A stretch of 64,000 nucleotides of DNA from G963677445 sp963678275. GTDB lineage: Bacteria; Bacteroidota; Ignavibacteria; Ignavibacteriales; Melioribacteraceae. Positions 8,670 through 16,750 of this stretch are shown here, piece after piece (positions within the stretch are counted from its first letter, which is position 1; each line of letters begins with the position of its first letter). Position numbers and translations under genes: made by a program. Below the pieces are notes generated by a model, which was not told where the DNA came from, did not search any database, and saw nothing but the letters and a program-made list of their open reading frames with translations. The DNA lies in assembly GCA_963678275.1 (NCBI GenBank), contig OY782765.1:4774001-4838000 (forward strand), given 5' to 3'.

Positions 8670-9815
8670 ATGATACGGAAATATATTTTAGTATTGCTTG
8701 CCGGTATTTTGCTTACAGGGGCAACTTTTACCCGGCAGCCTGAAAAAGTTTACCGTCTTCCATATATAAGCATGTCATCCGACTGGTATAAAACCCAGGC
8801 CGGTCTCTGGGAAAAAGAGGTAAATCTTAATCCGAAAAATGAAGATGCCTGGTACAGTTATTATTTCGCCAACCGCTACGCGAGTATGGGCGGCAACTCC
8901 CGGGAAAGAAAACAACTTCTTGATTCGATAATAAAAAGAATGTCTGAGGCGATATCGGAGTCCTGGGTATATCATTATATTCTCTATTATAACGGCGAGA
9001 GGGATTTTAATCACATAAAAACGGCGTATAAAATCAATTCGGATTGTCCCGACCTCTACTATGAATTTATGCAGCATTCTGAATTAGAAGGAAATTTCAC
9101 CGAACTGAAAAAATACTGTGAAAAATTGTATGAGAGTAAAGATATAATTCCCGGCCTTTATGATTATACTTTTAACATACTCAATACATGTGAGCCCAAT
9201 TCAATCCTGTTCAGCAACGGTGATAACGACACCTACCCGGTATGGGTTCTGCAACAGGTTAAAGGTATCCGAAAAGATGTCACGCTGATGAATGCTCACA
9301 CTGTATTCGCGCTGCGGGACTATCTTAAATTAAAATTACATCAAATGAATTTGGAGATAAATCCTGAAAGCCTCAGCAAAGACAATATAGCATTATTCCT
9401 CCAACAGTTGACCGGCGCCATTAAAAAGAAATATCCCGGGAAAGAAATCCATATTGCTCCGACAGTTTATGAATCTTATATAAAAAATATAAGGAATAAA
9501 TTGTTTCTGACCGGACCCGGATATTTGTATTCGGAAAAACCGGTAAGCTTAACTCTTCTTCAAAAAAACCTTGAGGAAAACCTGAGGCTTGATTACCTGG
9601 ATGACGATAATGGGAGTAAAAATCATATCAGCGTGCCGATTCTCAACAGGCTGAATCTGAATTACGTCCCTTCATTTCTCGCCCTCGCTAAATTTTACAG
9701 GGAATCAGGGGAGGCGTCAAAAGCTGCCGCCTGGAAAAACAGGGCAAAAAAAATAGCCGAAAAAGCTGAATACAAAGAATATATTAAATTGATTCAGGAT
9801 GAATTCTCCGATTAA
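8670..9815 (+). CDS. Exported protein related to the C-terminal region of DUF2723 proteins
   Basis: 381 aa from the ATG at 8670, 7 nt after AGGAG. The N-terminus is a signal peptide. Residues ~45-150 look TPR-like and helical. At about residue 185 the stretch ILFSNGDNDTYPVWVLQQVK, then GIRKDVTLMN, matches the region that follows the membrane part of DUF2723 (GT117-like) proteins, where a FTNGDNDTFP motif is common. This protein has that soluble part alone, without the multi-spanning membrane domain. A final amphipathic helix (SGEASKAAAWKNRAKKIAEK) resembles a TPR. Function unknown; a periplasmic or surface role is likely. Confidence 0.65.
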   Translation: MIRKYILVLLAGILLTGATFTRQPEKVYRLPYISMSSDWYKTQAGLWEKEVNLNPKNEDAWYSYYFANRYASMGGNSRERKQLLDSIIKRMSEAISESWVYHYILYYNGERDFNHIKTAYKINSDCPDLYYEFMQHSELEGNFTELKKYCEKLYESKDIIPGLYDYTFNILNTCEPNSILFSNGDNDTYPVWVLQQVKGIRKDVTLMNAHTVFALRDYLKLKLHQMNLEINPESLSKDNIALFLQQLTGAIKKKYPGKEIHIAPTVYESYIKNIRNKLFLTGPGYLYSEKPVSLTLLQKNLEENLRLDYLDDDNGSKNHISVPILNRLNLNYVPSFLALAKFYRESGEASKAAAWKNRAKKIAEKAEYKEYIKLIQDEFSD

Positions 9816-9870
9816 AATTCTTGTTGTCATTATTGATAATGATAATACTTGAATTTTATGAAGGTAAACT

Positions 9871-10821
9871 TTGAAAGCTTATATAACAAACAAACCGGGT
9901 AAAATAGAAAATTTTAACCGGACAGATGTAACTAAACCGGACCTAAAACCTGGTGAACTACTTGTAAAAATTAAAGCCGCCTCGGTAAATCCCGCCGATC
10001 TGAAAATTGTTGAATCAAAAAGCGGCGCTAACTTTATTCACTCGATGAGACCTCCAGTTATGGCCGGGTATGATTTTAGCGGAGTTGTGGAAGAAGCGGG
10101 AAATGAGACCTCACAGTTTAAAAAAGGGGATAATGTTTTTGGTTTTCTCTTTTTTTCCTCAAAAACAAAACAGGGGAGTTTTGCTGAATATGTGGTTGTG
10201 ACTGAGGATATGGTCGCGTTGAAGCCGGAATCTTTATCATTTGAGGATGCCGCCGCTTCGGGAACGACAGGGTTGACGGCGCTTCAGTCACTTGTGGATA
10301 TTGCCGATATTCAGCCCGGCAAAATTGTGCTAATAAACGGAGCCTCTGGAGGGGTGGGAAGTTACGCGGTGCAGATAGCCAAAATTCTCGGGGCTGAAGT
10401 GTGGGGAACATGCAGCGAAAAAAATATGGGATATGTTAAAGAACTTGGCGCCGATAATATTATTGACTATAAAAAAACAATCCTTATTGATATCGGTCAG
10501 AAATTTGATATAGTTTTTGACGTGGTTTCAAATTCCTCCTTTGCCGAGGCAAAAAAGATAATGGCGAAGGGAGCGGTGTATATAACCCTCCTTCCATCAT
10601 TCAATTTTATAACAGGTATGATAAGCAGCTTTTTCACTTCGAAAAAATGTAAAGCCTGTATTGTAAAACCGAAGAAAAAAGATCTTGAAATCGTTGCGCA
10701 AATGTTTGAAGAGGGCAAACTAAAATCGGTTATTTCATCCACCTGGTCGATGGACCAGCTTCCGGAAGCCCTGCAGGAATTCTCAAAGGGAATTAAAGGA
10801 AAGATGGTGATTGTAGCTTAA
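9871..10821 (+). CDS. Zinc-independent MDR-family NAD(P)H:quinone oxidoreductase-like protein
   Basis: 316 aa, full length for the quinone-oxidoreductase branch of the medium-chain dehydrogenase/reductase superfamily. The start is a TTG at 9871 (AAGG 6 nt upstream), giving the characteristic MKAYITNKPG. The catalytic domain includes PPVMAGYDFSGVVEEAGNE, and the Rossmann motif is LINGASGGVGSYAVQIAKI (about residues 152-170). No structural-zinc cysteines are present, as in this branch. It probably reduces quinones or enones with NAD(P)H in the cytoplasm. The last 56 codons are duplicated as a diverged fragment at 12843, on the far side of the radical SAM cassette. Confidence 0.88.
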   Translation: MKAYITNKPGKIENFNRTDVTKPDLKPGELLVKIKAASVNPADLKIVESKSGANFIHSMRPPVMAGYDFSGVVEEAGNETSQFKKGDNVFGFLFFSSKTKQGSFAEYVVVTEDMVALKPESLSFEDAAASGTTGLTALQSLVDIADIQPGKIVLINGASGGVGSYAVQIAKILGAEVWGTCSEKNMGYVKELGADNIIDYKKTILIDIGQKFDIVFDVVSNSSFAEAKKIMAKGAVYITLLPSFNFITGMISSFFTSKKCKACIVKPKKKDLEIVAQMFEEGKLKSVISSTWSMDQLPEALQEFSKGIKGKMVIVA

Positions 10822-11001
10822 GAATGGCGAGAGCTGTTAAATTATAAACAGTAAAATTTTGCCGGGTATATTATAAATGGGTATACCGCGGGTTCAATAT
10901 CCCTGATTATAATAACCCGGCTCCTGTTGTTTTATCCTGATAATAATAACCCACATACAAATCTCTCCGAAAAATATTGCGGTAACATTACATTAGATAT
11001 T

Positions 11002-11027
11002 CTCCCGGCAGGGAGTGCTTTTGTAAT
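11002..11027 (+). terminator. Possible rho-independent terminator after oxidoreductase
   Basis: CTCCC-GGCA-GGGAG (11002-11015) is followed by TGCTTTTGT. The second repeat copy has CTCCCTGCAGGGAG followed by TGTTTTTGT (13192-13217), so the stem is kept while the loop changes. The stem is short, hence moderate confidence. Confidence 0.45.
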
Positions 11028-11063
11028 TGAGATCACAAACCCGGTTTAGAATTTAAAATATAC

Positions 11064-11092
11064 TTGCTAAAATTAATTTAATTAGTTATATT
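11064..11092 (+). promoter_or_regulatory. Candidate sigma-70-like promoter in the left repeat
   Basis: TTGCTA (11064-11069), a 17-nt spacer, and TATATT (11087-11092), about 150 bp upstream of the precursor gene. The same pair is preserved at 13254-13282 in the right repeat, upstream of the surface operon starting at 13514. If functional, both the cassette and the operon would be driven by copies of one promoter. Confidence 0.4.
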
Positions 11093-11245
11093 CCAATTAG
11101 GTGTGATGCGGGGTAAAATATTATGGCTGTGACATTCTTATGTCCAACTATAATATTGTATTATAGGAATATAAAAAGGTTGTTATTAGTTGGTCACTTG
11201 AATGATAAAACAACTAGTTGAATTTTCGTTATTAAAGGAGCTACA

Positions 11246-11551
11246 ATGGACCGACGTAAGTTTTTTAAGAATCTAACTACATTATCTAAAACGACCATTG
11301 CGGGAGTCACTCTTAGCAGGCTACAAACTTCAGCTATTGTTGCAGGATTATCATCAATATTCACTGGCTGTGGTACTGTCCAGACTGAAAAAGAAGATGA
11401 AAAGTTACCCTTAATCTTAGATTGCAGTCCTCCACCAAACTGGGCAGAGGTAAGATGTCCATCGTCACCTGATTTTGATTGTGAAAAAAACCATTCAAGC
11501 TTTGGATGTAAAGGGAACTATACTGATGGAGGTTCAGGGGGTGTATTATAA
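11246..11551 (+). CDS. Short Tat/lipoprotein-type cysteine-containing peptide, candidate RiPP-like precursor
   Basis: 101 aa, ATG at 11246 with AGGAG 5 nt upstream. The N-terminus MDRRKFFKNL resembles a twin-arginine (RRxFxK) signal; a hydrophobic stretch then leads to a lipobox-like FTGC with Cys42. The remaining ~60 residues are polar and carry Cys60, Cys71, Cys79 and Cys88, three of them directly or closely preceded by acidic residues (LDC, AEVRC, DFDC), and end in GGSGGVL. The maturase gene begins inside this gene, so the two are translationally coupled. The arrangement (small Cys peptide plus SPASM radical SAM enzyme) is that of thioether-forming peptide systems; the exported-lipoprotein leader is unusual. 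I do not recognise a named family. AT-rich composition compared with the neighbours suggests transfer. Confidence 0.7.
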   Translation: MDRRKFFKNLTTLSKTTIAGVTLSRLQTSAIVAGLSSIFTGCGTVQTEKEDEKLPLILDCSPPPNWAEVRCPSSPDFDCEKNHSSFGCKGNYTDGGSGGVL

Positions 11552-12824
11552 AAAAATAACAAATAAAAGAATAAATATTGAAACTCACTCTGAGGAGTTC
11601 GAAAAGCAAGTACTCAATTATTTGAAGTTTTTGTTCCCCGAAAATTATTCACATCAAAATAATTTGAGAGTGATTAGTGAAATGCGGAGATTGCTTAAGC
11701 GTGAAGACATACACAGGATTTGCGTCAATGATATTGCGCAAATTCTAATTAGACTTTTCTCAAAACTTTATTTCCCGGAATTGACTACTATTGAACTTTT
11801 AGTAACTGAAAGTTGCAACCTGAAATGTGATTATTGCTTTGTTAGAAAAAAAAGGTTCAAGAATATGACTTTTGAAATAGGACAAAAAGCAATTGAATTT
11901 TTTTTTAATCAGTCTGAAAATTCCCATGATTTAGAGATAAGCTTTATGGGTGGAGAACCATTACTCAATTTTGCGATAATTGAAAAGATCATTAGGTATA
12001 TTGAAAACAGGAATGGTGATAGTGGTAAAAATGTTGGCTATAGCCTTACAACAAATGGCACACTGTTAAATGATAATATAATTAGCTTTGCCAAGGACAG
12101 AATGAAATTTCTTCTTAGTATTGACGGAGATGAAGAAACTCATAATAAACATCGGAAAACAATTTCTGGAGAGGGTTCTTTTCATTTGATAATAAATAAT
12201 ATAGAAAAACTTAAGCAATCTCAAAGATGGTTAGGATCGCGGATAACGGTTTATCCCGACACAGTGAAAAACCTAAAATATAATATTTCTTACCTATTTG
12301 ACTTGGGTATTAACCAGTTTATCGTGGGACCATCATTTGGGGCTCCTTGGAGTAGAGACTCTCTTAATTTATTGGAAGAACAGTTGAAAGCCTTAGCCTG
12401 CTTTTATGCGAAAATGAAAAAGGAAAATGCTTCAATCAGAATTAGGTTCTTGGATGAACCAATAAACAAAAACAGTAATAATAATATTTTTGGATGCCAG
12501 GCTGCCAGAAATGGTATTTCTATATCAAGTGATGGCTTTTTTTATCCTTGCAGTATGACATTCGGATTAGGTGGACCTTATTTGCAAAAGTATTGTTTGG
12601 GTAATATCAATGATGGCTGGACTCGTTTCGACCTCCGTGATGAATTTGTTCAGAAAAGTGGTCAGAAATTTCCATTTTGTAATGATTGTGAACGTTTTGA
12701 TTTTTGTAAAGGATTTTGTCCAGCACATTTGTTCTTCGAAAATGATTTCAGTATTAATAATATTAGTTGCACAATTAGCAGAATCTTTTCCAGGGTAAAC
12801 AAATATTATCATGAATTAAATTAA
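11541..12824 (+). CDS. Radical SAM/SPASM peptide or protein maturase
   Basis: 427 aa from a GTG at 11541, which has GGAGG (11528-11532) 8 nt upstream inside the precursor gene; earlier in-frame ATGs at 11475 and 11526 lie before that site. Residues 1-80 are a helical N-terminal domain. The radical SAM motif is ESCNLKCDYCF (Cys92, Cys96, Cys99), followed by the GGEP motif (SFMGGEPLLN) and TTNGTLL. The C-terminal SPASM region shows FGCQAARNG, DGFFYPC, CNDCERFDFCKGFC and a last ISC, enough cysteines for two auxiliary 4Fe-4S clusters. Such enzymes install thioether, C-C or similar cross-links. The overlapping 101-aa peptide is the obvious substrate, with the downstream Cys-rich exported proteins as a less likely alternative. 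No exporter or protease gene is adjacent. Confidence 0.88.
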   Translation: MYYKKITNKRINIETHSEEFEKQVLNYLKFLFPENYSHQNNLRVISEMRRLLKREDIHRICVNDIAQILIRLFSKLYFPELTTIELLVTESCNLKCDYCFVRKKRFKNMTFEIGQKAIEFFFNQSENSHDLEISFMGGEPLLNFAIIEKIIRYIENRNGDSGKNVGYSLTTNGTLLNDNIISFAKDRMKFLLSIDGDEETHNKHRKTISGEGSFHLIINNIEKLKQSQRWLGSRITVYPDTVKNLKYNISYLFDLGINQFIVGPSFGAPWSRDSLNLLEEQLKALACFYAKMKKENASIRIRFLDEPINKNSNNNIFGCQAARNGISISSDGFFYPCSMTFGLGGPYLQKYCLGNINDGWTRFDLRDEFVQKSGQKFPFCNDCERFDFCKGFCPAHLFFENDFSINNISCTISRIFSRVNKYYHELN

Positions 12825-12842
12825 CTTTTCCAAAATTGCATG

Positions 12843-13010
12843 GCTTATATTGTGAAACCGAAGAAAAAAGATCTTGAAACCATCGCGCTGATGTTTGAAG
12901 AGAAAAAAATAAAATCGGTTATCTCTTCCACGTGGTCGATGAATCAGGTTCAGGAAACTCTGAGAGAATTTTCAAAGGGCGCCAGGGGAAAGATGGTGAT
13001 TGTAGCTTAA
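12843..13010 (+). pseudogene. 3'-terminal fragment of a paralogous quinone oxidoreductase
   Basis: Reads KPKKKDLETIALMFEEKKIK and on to KGKMVIVA-like RGKMVIVA and a TAA at 13010, matching the last 56 codons of the gene at 9871 with about 19% nucleotide difference. A chance ATG at 12840 precedes it, so a 56-aa product is formally possible. The NAD-binding and catalytic domains are absent, and the fragment begins 15 bp after the maturase stop. It is best read as the truncated end of a second oxidoreductase gene cut by the cassette. Confidence 0.8.
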
Positions 13011-13318
13011 GAATGGCGAGAGCCGCTAAATTATAAACAGTAAAATTTTGCCGGGTATATTATAAATGGGTATACGGCGGGTTCAATATCCCTGATTATA
13101 ATAACACGGCTCCTGTTGTTTTATCCTGATAATAATATCCCGCATACAAATCTCTCCGAAAAAATATTGCGGTAACATTACATTAGATATTCTCCCTGCA
13201 GGGAGTGTTTTTGTAATTGAGATCACAAACCCGGTTTAGAATTAAAAATATACTTGCTAAAATTAATTTAATTAGTTATATTCCAATTAGGTGTGATGCG
13301 GGGCAAAAATATTACAGC
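12843..13318 (+). repeat. ~475 bp direct repeat, right copy
   Basis: Partner of 10654-11127. It contains the pseudogene above, the CTCCCTGCAGGGAG palindrome (13192-13205) and the TTGCTA-17-TATATT pair (13254-13282). One extra A near 13165 relative to the left copy breaks the long open frame seen there. Confidence 0.85.
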
Positions 13319-13513
13319 TATATTATTATAGCTATGATAATTAGTGTTCTTTTGAGAAAAAACATTAATTACTATTTTTTCATACCGGAGGTTATAATGG
13401 ATTCGGTTTTCTGAAATATTCTCCTGTAGTTTATTCTGTTACCCTGGTGAAATATGTCTGATTTTTATGTTTTGCTAATAGGATAAACGGACCTTATATA
13501 TCGGAGGTTATTA
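13319..13513 (+). promoter_or_regulatory. Leader of the surface operon with a 5-codon mini-ORF
   Basis: An ACCGGAGG ribosome binding site is followed by a five-codon frame, MDSVF, at 13397-13414. Its start context closely resembles that of the first real gene (TATCGGAGGTTATTAATGAA at about 13499-13518). It may be a decayed first gene or a leader peptide; no regulatory hairpin is evident. Confidence 0.3.
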
Positions 13514-14224
13514 ATGAAACTCAATATCGGCCACATTTTTTTGTTGATTTTTATAATGGGCAAATGTACTGCGACGGCCCAGACCATATACGGAGTCAGC
13601 GGGCAAATAAAAACTCCGGACGCGAATATTGTCGAAAACGGGAAATGCGCCATGGCGATTCTTTATTACAGCGATTATCATGACGTGCATGACGAACTTG
13701 TGAGGCAATGGACAGTAAATTTTAACGTGGGTTTTATGAGCCGTGTTGAACTGGGTGTAAGACTCGCGATTTTCCCCGACAGGCCGGGGGATTCAGAGTT
13801 CTATAATGTGGGATTCGACCGTATAGTTAGCGCAAAAATGCTCATTCTTGATGAGTCGGAATATGTCCCCCGTTTTGCGATAGGAATGCAGGATATGGTC
13901 GGCACAAGGTATCATAACTCAACTTACTTTGTGGCCGGCAAAGAATTCAGGCTGAATCATTTCCTGTCACTGAACATGAATCTCGGTTACGGCACCGAAT
14001 TGAATGAGCTGCTTCTCGATGATGCCAAAGATCATCATTTTATTGGTGTTTTTGGAAGAGGGGGAGTGTTGTTATTTAAGAAGCTCTCTTTTTCCGCCGA
14101 ATATGACGCCCGGGATATAAATATGGGCCTCATTTATTCGGTTGGGAAATGGCTGAATTTCAAATGTCTGCTTTTAAAGATGGAGCATCTTTCGGGCGGT
14201 TTATCACTAACCTTTACAATTTGA
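13514..14224 (+). CDS. Exported YjbH-like outer-membrane protein (N-terminal module)
   Basis: 236 aa with a signal peptide ending TATAQ and a GGAGG 6 nt before the ATG. Residues ~25-180 match the start of YjbH-type exopolysaccharide proteins: YGVSGQIKTPDANIVENGK, FNVGFMSRVELGVRL, and PRFAIGMQDMVGTRYHNSTY. Full YjbH proteins are about 700 aa, so this is only the first third, and the next gene may provide the rest. YjbH proteins are outer-membrane barrels linked with exopolysaccharide secretion. No polysaccharide polymerase is nearby, so the substrate is unknown. First gene of an apparent six-gene operon reaching 19584. Confidence 0.65.
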   Translation: MKLNIGHIFLLIFIMGKCTATAQTIYGVSGQIKTPDANIVENGKCAMAILYYSDYHDVHDELVRQWTVNFNVGFMSRVELGVRLAIFPDRPGDSEFYNVGFDRIVSAKMLILDESEYVPRFAIGMQDMVGTRYHNSTYFVAGKEFRLNHFLSLNMNLGYGTELNELLLDDAKDHHFIGVFGRGGVLLFKKLSFSAEYDARDINMGLIYSVGKWLNFKCLLLKMEHLSGGLSLTFTI

Positions 14225-14235
14225 GGAGGGAAAAA

Positions 14236-15207
14236 ATGAAAAAGTCATTATCGGTTATACTTTTGCTATTTATCCTCCTTTGCTCCCGATCATCGGGTCA
14301 GCATTATGACGGATATAGTTCAATGTTCAAACCCTACAGAACTGTTCTCGATATAAGCTCCAATTTTCACTGGAGGCTTTCAGACGGAATAAATACAAAC
14401 TTTGTTGATAAAGTGAAGATCAGCGCGAGGATGATAATAAACCAGAATTTCCAGTTTGTCTTTGAGAATAAAGTCAGGTACCAGGATAAAACAATTAAAA
14501 ACAAATTCGCGGATTTTTTTCTTAAATACTCAAAAAGAATAAAACCCGATTTTGAAATTCCTCTCTTTAATTACGGCGCCAGGCTGGATATACAACTGGG
14601 AATTATTGAATGGATACCTACTTACACAAATATTCAGCTAATCCTGGAGAACGCTGAACAATTTGTAAATCCTTACCATATATATGGAGCGACACTTAAA
14701 AGTACAACACCACTTAATGCGGGTAATGATTTGAACCTACATTTTGACGCCCACACCGGCGACCTGCTTTATAATGATATTGACGCCGAAATCGTTAATC
14801 TATTTCTTGACTTCAGGAAAACATTTAAGTACCAGATTGGAGCCGATATTCAGGCCGGTCACGCGCAGGGAAGTCAGCACGCGCTCAATTTTGCCTATAT
14901 ATTTTATGCACCTGAGGTAGAGAACGTATCCTTCACATTTAAAACGGGCAAGCTTCCATCTTATGATGAATCACCCTATGGCATTCACCTGGGATTTATG
15001 CGCAGATTTAAATATATCGCCGTCGGGGCTTATTATGAAAAAAGAATTGACCAGAATACTGAAGGTGAAATCGCCGGAATAAGCTGGAGTATTATCGGAC
15101 CGCCGGAGCTGGCAAAACTGGTTTCCACATTCAGCTTTCATTATGATTTTAATATGGATACAATCTGGATGTGGCTGCCTCTTTTTAACATGTCGATGCG
15201 GCATTAA
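14236..15207 (+). CDS. Predicted outer-membrane beta-barrel protein, partner of the YjbH-like gene
   Basis: 323 aa from the ATG at 14236, which has GAGGAGGG just upstream; 11 bp after the previous stop. The signal peptide is MKKSLSVILLLFILLCSRSS, with mature SGQHYDGY. The body is made of alternating hydrophobic/polar strands with aromatic residues, and the last residues (MWLPLFNMSMRH) resemble the end of a barrel strand. I do not recognise a named family. The size and place suit the second part of a split YjbH-type protein. Confidence 0.6.
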   Translation: MKKSLSVILLLFILLCSRSSGQHYDGYSSMFKPYRTVLDISSNFHWRLSDGINTNFVDKVKISARMIINQNFQFVFENKVRYQDKTIKNKFADFFLKYSKRIKPDFEIPLFNYGARLDIQLGIIEWIPTYTNIQLILENAEQFVNPYHIYGATLKSTTPLNAGNDLNLHFDAHTGDLLYNDIDAEIVNLFLDFRKTFKYQIGADIQAGHAQGSQHALNFAYIFYAPEVENVSFTFKTGKLPSYDESPYGIHLGFMRRFKYIAVGAYYEKRIDQNTEGEIAGISWSIIGPPELAKLVSTFSFHYDFNMDTIWMWLPLFNMSMRH

Positions 15208-15231
15208 TCAAAATTAATAGGGGAATGAATT

Positions 15232-16719
15232 ATGTGTAAAATCAGAGTTAAACCGGGAATTTTCATTTTATTATTTACCTTGTTGTTTTGGGGATGTAAA
15301 AGCGCCGATCTTACCATTATGGGGCTTTATGAAAAAAAAATCGCGGCAGGTGAAACCACAGAAAAAGATTCCACTGAGATTCTTCAGGATAATTCGGAAA
15401 GCGGCGCTCCCTTATTTTATGGTATTATTAAAGACCAGTATGACAACCCGGTTTTTGAACCGGACGTATTCCTTCAAAGTGAAAATGGTATTGCCGGCTA
15501 CACAGAAGGAGATGAATATGGCAATTATTCAATAAATAAGGTTTTTACAAAAAGTAAAAACGATACAGATAAAACCATAATAAAGTACAATCTTAAAGTT
15601 ACCGCTGAGGGTTTTGGCGATAAAACAATTCCGGTTAAATTGATTCCTGACAGTTCTTTCGAAAGAAATTTTATTCTCACAAAACTTGGCAGCATATCCG
15701 GAACGGTTCACGGAAGTGACGGAAGTCCGGTTAAAGAAATAGATTTGTACGCCTACGGTAATTCAGGTGAATCATATTTCAGTAAAACTGACGCGTCAGG
15801 TTTTTACACGTTTGGAAAACTGGAAGATGACTCATATACAGTTGAAGTTTTTAACAGCATTTTGATGTTTCCTTTGCGCGAGGTTAATATTTCAGGAGGC
15901 GATGATGTAACCGACCTGGATTTTAACGCGGCAAAGGGAGAGATAAAGGGAAGAATACTATCCGGTGAAACAAAATTGCCGGTAAGCGGTTCTGTGGTTT
16001 TTTTGACGCTGGAAGATTTAACTGTTCTTTCAGCCGGGCAATTGCCTGAGATAAAAGACACAACAGATACAGAAGGAAAGTTTTCCTTTACAGGATTGAG
16101 GGAGGGTGAATACATAATTAAAGCAGTATCCGACGGGTTGGGAGAAATATCGGAAAAAGCAGAGGTCCAAAAGGGAAAAACAGCGGAAATGGTTGACCTG
16201 CTTTTGATGCCCGAAGGAATAATCAGTGGTAAAATTTCAGGATACGGCGTTGATGAAAAGAGCCACTTTTCACTTGTTGATGATTTTGGTAATATAATTT
16301 TTACGCCAAATCTGGAAATAGAAGATGATGGTAAATATAAAATAAAAAATCTTGCCGGCGGAGTTTATTCTGTAACCTGTTATTCTGGTGATTTACATGT
16401 GACAAAGGAAAACATAGTTGTAAAAAGTGGAAAAACAACCACAGGGCAAAATTTCGAAATACCGCATGGAAGTGGTGTCATTAAGGGAAAAGTGACAACC
16501 AATTCGGGAGTTCCTCTATTTGATGTTATGGTTTTTATCACTTCAGAAAAACTTTCCGGGCATGTATTTACGAATGATTCCGGGGAGTTCAACATCTCTC
16601 AGCTAATAGATGGAAAATATGAGCTTGTATTTTCGAATCCGGAATATCCTGTTATTAGAAAACATATTGAACTTATTGACAGTGCCACACTGTGTATAAA
16701 TTTTATCGTGAATAAATAG
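15232..16719 (+). CDS. Lipoprotein with five carboxypeptidase-regulatory-like domains
   Basis: 495 aa; GGGG before the ATG and a lipobox-like LFWGC at residues ~18-22, so probably anchored in the outer membrane. Five consecutive CarboxypepD_reg-like beta-sandwich units are visible, each opening with a G-x-I/V-x-G-x-V/I strand and closing with a Y/F-x-F-x-x-L-x-x-G-x-Y turn. The openings are FYGIIKDQYDNPV (~65), GSISGTVHGSDGSPV (~155), GEIKGRILSGETKLPV (~240), GIISGKISGYGVDEK (~335) and GVIKGKVTTNSGVPL (~420). These domains are structural or binding modules in surface proteins. The gene sits 24 bp after the barrel gene and 31 bp before the first Cys-rich gene, consistent with one transcript. 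Confidence 0.78.
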   Translation: MCKIRVKPGIFILLFTLLFWGCKSADLTIMGLYEKKIAAGETTEKDSTEILQDNSESGAPLFYGIIKDQYDNPVFEPDVFLQSENGIAGYTEGDEYGNYSINKVFTKSKNDTDKTIIKYNLKVTAEGFGDKTIPVKLIPDSSFERNFILTKLGSISGTVHGSDGSPVKEIDLYAYGNSGESYFSKTDASGFYTFGKLEDDSYTVEVFNSILMFPLREVNISGGDDVTDLDFNAAKGEIKGRILSGETKLPVSGSVVFLTLEDLTVLSAGQLPEIKDTTDTEGKFSFTGLREGEYIIKAVSDGLGEISEKAEVQKGKTAEMVDLLLMPEGIISGKISGYGVDEKSHFSLVDDFGNIIFTPNLEIEDDGKYKIKNLAGGVYSVTCYSGDLHVTKENIVVKSGKTTTGQNFEIPHGSGVIKGKVTTNSGVPLFDVMVFITSEKLSGHVFTNDSGEFNISQLIDGKYELVFSNPEYPVIRKHIELIDSATLCINFIVNK

Positions 16720-16750
16720 TTATTTATTCAAAACAATAAAAGGACTAAAT

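Larger units (their letters stand above)
10654..11127 (+). repeat. ~475 bp direct repeat, left copy, flanking the radical SAM cassette
   Basis: It covers the last 56 codons of the oxidoreductase gene plus 306 bp downstream and is repeated at 12843-13318. By eye the coding part differs at about 32 of 168 positions (19%), while the downstream part differs at only about 14 of 306 (under 5%). The downstream part carries a terminator-like hairpin and a promoter-like sequence. An open frame without a start codon (10855-11049, ending LPAGSAFVIEITNPV) also runs through it and may be a decayed gene end. Confidence 0.85.

Noticed and set aside
10861..10930. tRNA-like T-arm (GGGTTCAATATCCC) in the direct repeat
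   Set aside because: The arm does not pair as a 5-bp T stem, and no acceptor, D or anticodon arms can be built around it.
11475..11540. ATG 11475 or ATG 11526 as the start of the maturase
   Set aside because: Both lie before or inside the GGAGG site at 11528-11532, while GTG 11541 is 8 nt after it and begins where maturase-like sequence starts.
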